Notes under the pieces: model-generated
Database searches by the model: none
What the model was told of the DNA's origin: nothing
Seen by the model: only the letters and a program-made list of their open reading frames with translations
Translations under genes and position numbers: made by a program
Shown here: piece by piece, positions 60,308 through 64,000 of the stretch
How the letters are laid out: each line of letters opens with the position of its first letter
How positions within the stretch are numbered: the first letter of the stretch is position 1
From: Streptomyces hyderabadensis
Lineage (GTDB): Bacteria > Actinomycetota > Actinomycetes > Streptomycetales > Streptomycetaceae
Assembly: GCF_020404845.1 (NCBI RefSeq)
Contig: NZ_JAIOJZ010000003.1
Location: 204,436-268,435, forward strand
Length of the DNA: 64,000 nucleotides
Reading direction: 5' to 3'

Positions 60308-61156
60308 TCAGACCTGGACCCGGCCCTGTCGCCGCGCCTCGGTCAGGCGTTCGGTTCCCGCCTCGACGGCGGTGCGGGTGGCGTCGTCGGGCGGTTCGCC
60401 GAGGGTGCCGTTGGTGAGGCTGATGGCGTCGTCGCCGATACGGACGGCGACCAGGTCCACGGTGAGGACCTGGTCCCCGGTGTCCGCCCGGGTGTCCCGC
60501 CCGGTGTCCGTCGCGTCGTCCGGCGGTGCCTCGCCCACCGTCACCCGCAGGCCCCCGCGGGCGTCCCCCGCCTCCGGCAGGGGCAGGCCGGTGACCCGGA
60601 CGTCCCGGACGGCGCCGTGTCCGGCCCGGGCGGTGAAGTGCCCGCACGCGTCCGGCAGCGTCCCGAGCCAGGCCAGCGTCCGGTCGAGGTCGGCGGCGCG
60701 GTAGGAGGTGACCCGGTAGTGCAGCTGGGCGCCGCCGTCCGCGTCGTCCAGGGCGGCCGTGGCCCGGGGTGCGGTGGCGGCGTCCGTGCCGAAGAGGTCC
60801 TCGGTGTAGAGGACGTCCAGCAGCCGTCGGCAGTCGGGCCGTCCGGCGGTGGCCTTGAGCAGCTCGTCGCGCCAGGTCGCGGCGCCCCGCGTCGGCTCCC
60901 ACGCCTCCCCGAGGTCTGCCGCCGTGATGAGGGCCGCCCGCGCCTGGCCCCGGGTGAGCGCGGGCGGCAGGGCGGGTGACGGATGCGCGGCCGGGGACCG
61001 CACGGTCGGCGGTACCGGGCCGGCCGGCCGGCCCGTCCCCCGCCCGCCGCCGGCGCAGGCGGTCGCCGTCAGCGCCAGCACCGCCGCGAGCGCGGCGCCG
61101 AGCAGCGTACGGGCGGCGGGGACGGACGACGGACGGTCGGCGGGGGCGTGCTGCAT
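60308..61156 (-). CDS. Putative secreted lipoprotein
   Basis: 282 residues from the ATG at 61156 (AGGAGG 5 nt upstream). An N-terminal hydrophobic stretch (LLGAALAAVLALTATAC-AGGG) ends in a plausible but non-canonical lipobox cysteine, then a Pro/Ser linker. The folded part has DLGEAWEPTRGAATW and pairs of cysteines (RPDCRRLLD, LPDACGHF), like solute-sensing lipoprotein domains seen near kinases in Streptomyces. Function unknown. Confidence 0.68.
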   Translation of the reverse strand: MQHAPADRPSSVPAARTLLGAALAAVLALTATACAGGGRGTGRPAGPVPPTVRSPAAHPSPALPPALTRGQARAALITAADLGEAWEPTRGAATWRDELLKATAGRPDCRRLLDVLYTEDLFGTDAATAPRATAALDDADGGAQLHYRVTSYRAADLDRTLAWLGTLPDACGHFTARAGHGAVRDVRVTGLPLPEAGDARGGLRVTVGEAPPDDATDTGRDTRADTGDQVLTVDLVAVRIGDDAISLTNGTLGEPPDDATRTAVEAGTERLTEARRQGRVQV

Positions 61157-61297
61157 CGGTGCCTCCTGGAGGGCCGGTGCGACCGGCGCCGTTCCGGATC
61201 GGTCACCCCTCCACGGCACCACCGTCCCCGCCCCGCCACCAGCGTGCGCGGCCGTCCGGGTGAGGGCGCCGGGCGGCCGCGGACATCCGGTTACCGG

Positions 61298-62968
61298 CTA
61301 CAGGCCCAGCCACACGGTCGTGTCCGGACCCAGTCGGCCGTCCTCCAGGGGCGCGCTGGTCAGCAGCACCTCACCGGCCGGCAGGTCCACGGTCCGGCCG
61401 GAGAGGTTGGTGACACAGCGCCAGCTGTCCGAGCGGTCGAACCGCAGCACCCCCGCCGGGACGTCGTCCGACCAGGTCAGCTCCTCGCCGTCGAGCAGCT
61501 TGCGGCGCAGGCGCAGGGCCGTGCGGTACAGCTCCAGCGTCGAGCCCGCCACCCCGTCCTGGGCCTGGACGGCGTAGGCCGCGAAGCCGGGCGGCTGCGG
61601 CAGCCACGCCGCGCCCGCGCCGAAGCCGTACGAGGGTCCCCCCGTGGTCCACGGCAGCGGCACCCGGCAGCCGTCGCGGCCCTTGCGGACGTGGCCGGTC
61701 TGCTCCCAGATCGGGTCCTGGAGGACCTCGGTGGGCAGGTCGGCCACCTCGGGCAGGCCCAGTTCCTCGCCCTGGTAGAGGTAGGCCGAGCCGGGCAGCG
61801 CCAGCATCAGCAGCGTCGCCGCGCGGGCCCGGCGCAGTCCGGCCGCCGGGTCGACGGCGGGGGCGTGGCCGCCGGACAGCAGCCAGGCGTCGGTGTCCGT
61901 GTCCGGCGGCAGGACCAGCCGGGTGGCGTGCCGGACGACGTCGTGGTTGGACAGCACCCAGGTCGCCGAGGCGCCGGCGGCCCGCGCGTCGGCCAGCGAG
62001 GAGGTGATGACCTCGCGCAGCTCGGCCGCGTCCCAGCCGGTCTGCAGGTACTCGAAGTTGAAGGCCTGGCCGAGTTCGTCCGGGCGGGCGTACAGCACCC
62101 GCCGGGGGCCCGGGACCCAGGCCTCGGCGACGGCCGTGCGGGGCGGGGTGTAGGCGTCGAGGATCTTGCGCCAGTCGCGGTAGACCTCGTGGACCTCGTC
62201 GCGGTCGTAGAACGGGTGGGTGCCCGGCGCGAACTGGGCGAGGGCCGCCTCGCCGCTCAGCTCGGGGGCGCCGAGGTCGCGCAGCGGCTCGGTCAGGTCC
62301 TTGACCAGCGCGTGTGCGACGTCCACGCGGAAGCCGTCGACGCCGCGGTCGCACCAGAACTTCAGCGTGGTGCGGAAGTCGGCGCGGACCTGTTCGTTCT
62401 CCCAGTTCAGGTCGGGCTGCTGGGGTGCGAACAGGTGCAGGTACCACTGCCCGTCGGGCACCCGCTGCCAGGCGCTGCCGCCGAAGACGGACTGCCAGTC
62501 GGTGGGCGGGAGTTCACCGTGCGCGCCGCGGCCGTCGCGGAAGACGTACCGGTCGCGGGCGGCGGAACCGGGGCCGGTGGCCAGCGCCTCCCGGAACCAG
62601 GCGTGGCGGTGCGAGGTGTGGTTGGGCACCAGGTCGACGATCACCTTCAGGCCCAGCCGGTGGGCCTCGGCGGCCATGGCGTCGAAGTCGTCCAGTGTGC
62701 CCAGGCGCGGGTCGACGTCGCGGTAGTCGTCGACGTCGTAGCCGCCGTCGGCCAGCTCGGACGGGTAGAAGGGGCTCAGCCACAGGGCGTCCACGCCGAG
62801 GGCGGCCAGGTGGGTCAGCCGCTGGGTGACGCCGCGCAGGTCGCCGAGCCCGTCGCCGTCGGCGTCGGCGTAGCTGCGGGGGTAGACCTGGTAGATGACG
62901 GCCTGCCGCCACCAGTTGGGGTCCTTGGACGACAGGTCGGGGGTGCTTGCGGTGCTGCGTACGGTCAC
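61298..62968 (-). CDS. GH13 alpha-glucosidase
   Basis: 556 residues. Hydrolyses alpha-1,4- (and possibly 1,6-) linked glucosides such as maltose oligomers. GH13 conserved regions: DLVPNHTS, nucleophile D216 in DGFRVDVAHAL, acid/base E282 in AVAEAW and D343 in SNHDVVRH. The extended N-terminus and no signal peptide indicate a cytoplasmic enzyme. GTG start with GGAGG. It is not preceded by a sugar ABC transporter here; a dyad 48 bp upstream of the start is a candidate operator. Confidence 0.92.
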   Translation of the reverse strand: MTVRSTASTPDLSSKDPNWWRQAVIYQVYPRSYADADGDGLGDLRGVTQRLTHLAALGVDALWLSPFYPSELADGGYDVDDYRDVDPRLGTLDDFDAMAAEAHRLGLKVIVDLVPNHTSHRHAWFREALATGPGSAARDRYVFRDGRGAHGELPPTDWQSVFGGSAWQRVPDGQWYLHLFAPQQPDLNWENEQVRADFRTTLKFWCDRGVDGFRVDVAHALVKDLTEPLRDLGAPELSGEAALAQFAPGTHPFYDRDEVHEVYRDWRKILDAYTPPRTAVAEAWVPGPRRVLYARPDELGQAFNFEYLQTGWDAAELREVITSSLADARAAGASATWVLSNHDVVRHATRLVLPPDTDTDAWLLSGGHAPAVDPAAGLRRARAATLLMLALPGSAYLYQGEELGLPEVADLPTEVLQDPIWEQTGHVRKGRDGCRVPLPWTTGGPSYGFGAGAAWLPQPPGFAAYAVQAQDGVAGSTLELYRTALRLRRKLLDGEELTWSDDVPAGVLRFDRSDSWRCVTNLSGRTVDLPAGEVLLTSAPLEDGRLGPDTTVWLGL

Positions 62969-63015
62969 GCGGCCTCCTTCGAGATGCCGAGTCGGTACGT
63001 GCGGGCGACACGAAC

Positions 63016-63040
63016 TGATCTGGTACGTCTGTCCAGATCA
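63016..63040. promoter_or_regulatory. Operator-like dyad upstream of the alpha-glucosidase gene
   Basis: TGATCTGG (63016-63023) and CCAGATCA (63033-63040) are perfect 8-bp arms around a 9-bp spacer, 48 bp before the GH13 start. AT content and symmetry fit a GntR- or LacI-type regulator rather than a terminator. Confidence 0.55.
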
Positions 63041-63079
63041 CCCGAAAAGCGAACCCGCGCGCCCGCGACGCGCCGGGGG

Positions 63080-64000
63080 CTACGCCTCCGTGCGCTCGAC
63101 CGTGCCGAGGTACAGCTCCACGTACCGGGCCACGTCCACGTCCAGGGCCACGTCGACCAGGGGCTGTTCGCGCATGCCCTCGTGCAGCTCGGACTCGCCG
63201 ACCCGCAGCCGGCGGTCGACGAGGGTCTGGCCGCGGGCCGGACCGGGGGCCAGGGACACCTCGACGGGCAGCCGGTGCGTGGTCAGGCCCGCCGGGTCGA
63301 TCACCGCGCAGACCGCGCCCGCGTCGCCGAGCCCGCCGCCGGGGTCCGTCGCGTCGGTGGCCGGACCGCGGTGGGCGAGCAGGTCCCCGGCGAGCCGGGT
63401 GCCGGGCTCGGTGCTCGCGCGCAGCCGCCGTACGTCCGGGCCGGGCACGATCACCCGCTCGAACACGTCGAGGCCGTACATCGTGATCGGCACCCCGGCG
63501 GTGAGCAGGATCGCGGCGGCCTCCGGGTCGTGCCACACGTTGAACTCGGCGACCGGCGTGGCGTTCCCGGTGGCCACCGCGCCGCCCATGAACACGATCC
63601 GCTCGATGTTGCCGGTGACCTCCGGGTGGGTGCGCAGCAGCAGCGCGATGTTGGTCAGCGGCGCGGTGGGGATCAGGGTGACCGGGCGCGGGGCGGCCAG
63701 GATCTCCCGGCGCAGCAGCGTCACCGCGTCCACGTCGGCGGGCGTGCGGGTGGGTGCGGGCAGCCCGAGGTCGCCCATGCCGTCGGCCCCGTGCACGTGC
63801 CGCGCGGTGCGCACACCCTCGATCAGCGGCCGCTCGGCACCCCGGGCGACCGGGATGTCCGGCGCCCCGGCCCGCTCCAGCACCGTCAGCGTGTTGCGTA
63901 CGACCCCGGCCACGTCGGTGTTCCCGGCCACGCAGGTCACCGCGCGCAGGTCCAGGCGGGGGTGGCGGACCGCCAGCAGCAGGGCCAGGGCGTCGTCGAT
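63080..64000 (-). CDS. Inosine/uridine-preferring nucleoside hydrolase (3' part)
   Basis: The frame runs off the right edge; 306 complete codons are visible, beginning within the catalytic DxDxDD motif as IDDALALLL. Hydrolyses nucleosides to base and ribose. Conserved VTCVAGNTDV, MGGAVATGNATPVAEFNVWHDPEAA and DAGAVCAVIDP (late metal ligand) match the IUNH family. The N-terminus and start are outside the window. Confidence 0.9.
   Translation of the reverse strand: MDDALALLLAVRHPRLDLRAVTCVAGNTDVAGVVRNTLTVLERAGAPDIPVARGAERPLIEGVRTARHVHGADGMGDLGLPAPTRTPADVDAVTLLRREILAAPRPVTLIPTAPLTNIALLLRTHPEVTGNIERIVFMGGAVATGNATPVAEFNVWHDPEAAAILLTAGVPITMYGLDVFERVIVPGPDVRRLRASTEPGTRLAGDLLAHRGPATDATDPGGGLGDAGAVCAVIDPAGLTTHRLPVEVSLAPGPARGQTLVDRRLRVGESELHEGMREQPLVDVALDVDVARYVELYLGTVERTEA

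Overview
The window is high-GC (over 70% by eye), gene-dense actinobacterial chromosome and almost certainly Streptomyces. The evidence is two bkd operons with a BkdR-type Lrp regulator, a mycothiol-dependent isomerase-type protein, a Bpa-type proteasome activator, SpoIIE-type phosphatases, XRE/DUF397 genes, GTG starts and many genes with a -10 hexamer 6-8 nt before the start codon. The gene order resembles the core-arm stretch of the S. coelicolor chromosome from about SCO3836 down to about SCO3790 (from memory). Two perfect copies of the ParB site GTTTCACGTGAAAC (11475-11488 and 43900-43913) fit a position close to oriC.

Left part (1-12.6 kb): the 3' part of a TrmH/SpoU RNA methylase; paaN facing a 3-hydroxyacyl-CoA dehydrogenase and TetR operon; bkdR facing the bkdABC operon; then a mobA-like gene, moeA and a K+ channel gene with RCK domain. 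Both divergent promoter regions (paaN/dehydrogenase and bkdR/bkdA) carry almost the same 14-bp dyad, ACCGAACRATCGGT, so I infer one TetR regulon covering both loci.

Middle-left (12.6-30 kb): a DrrAB-type ABC exporter, a quinone oxidoreductase, a membrane-anchored low-complexity surface protein, bpa, two divergent Ser/Thr kinases (one with a PASTA domain), a PNPOx-like protein, an orphan NarL/DevR response regulator, a second bkdABC-type operon, a BRO-domain protein, a DUF1648/YtrA-GntR pair and a D-Ala-D-Ala carboxypeptidase.

Middle-right (30-50 kb): a FadR-type GntR/MFS pair, a mycothiol-dependent isomerase-like gene, a nitrilase-family amidase, small conserved proteins (DUF2867-like, LURP-one, DUF6458-like), an M18 aminopeptidase, an acyl-CoA dehydrogenase, SseB-like and pirin genes, an AI-2E permease overlapping tail-to-tail with a PAS-GAF-SpoIIE-HATPase switch protein, aspS, an accessory patch (Uma2, a wHTH/zinc-ribbon protein and a collapsed XRE-DUF397 pair), a PH-domain protein and metG.

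Right part (50-64 kb): a VWA protein with long Pro/Glu/Ala repeats, a Tat-exported PhoX phosphatase behind a textbook PHO box, a small gene whose frame runs on antisense into phoX, two membrane proteins, a membrane SpoIIE-type phosphatase with an unrecognised partner, an XRE-TPR regulator divergent from a 72-residue peptide gene over a perfect palindrome, a putative lipoprotein, a GH13 alpha-glucosidase and the 3' part of a nucleoside hydrolase gene. I saw no tRNA or rRNA genes, CRISPR array, complete IS element or prophage.
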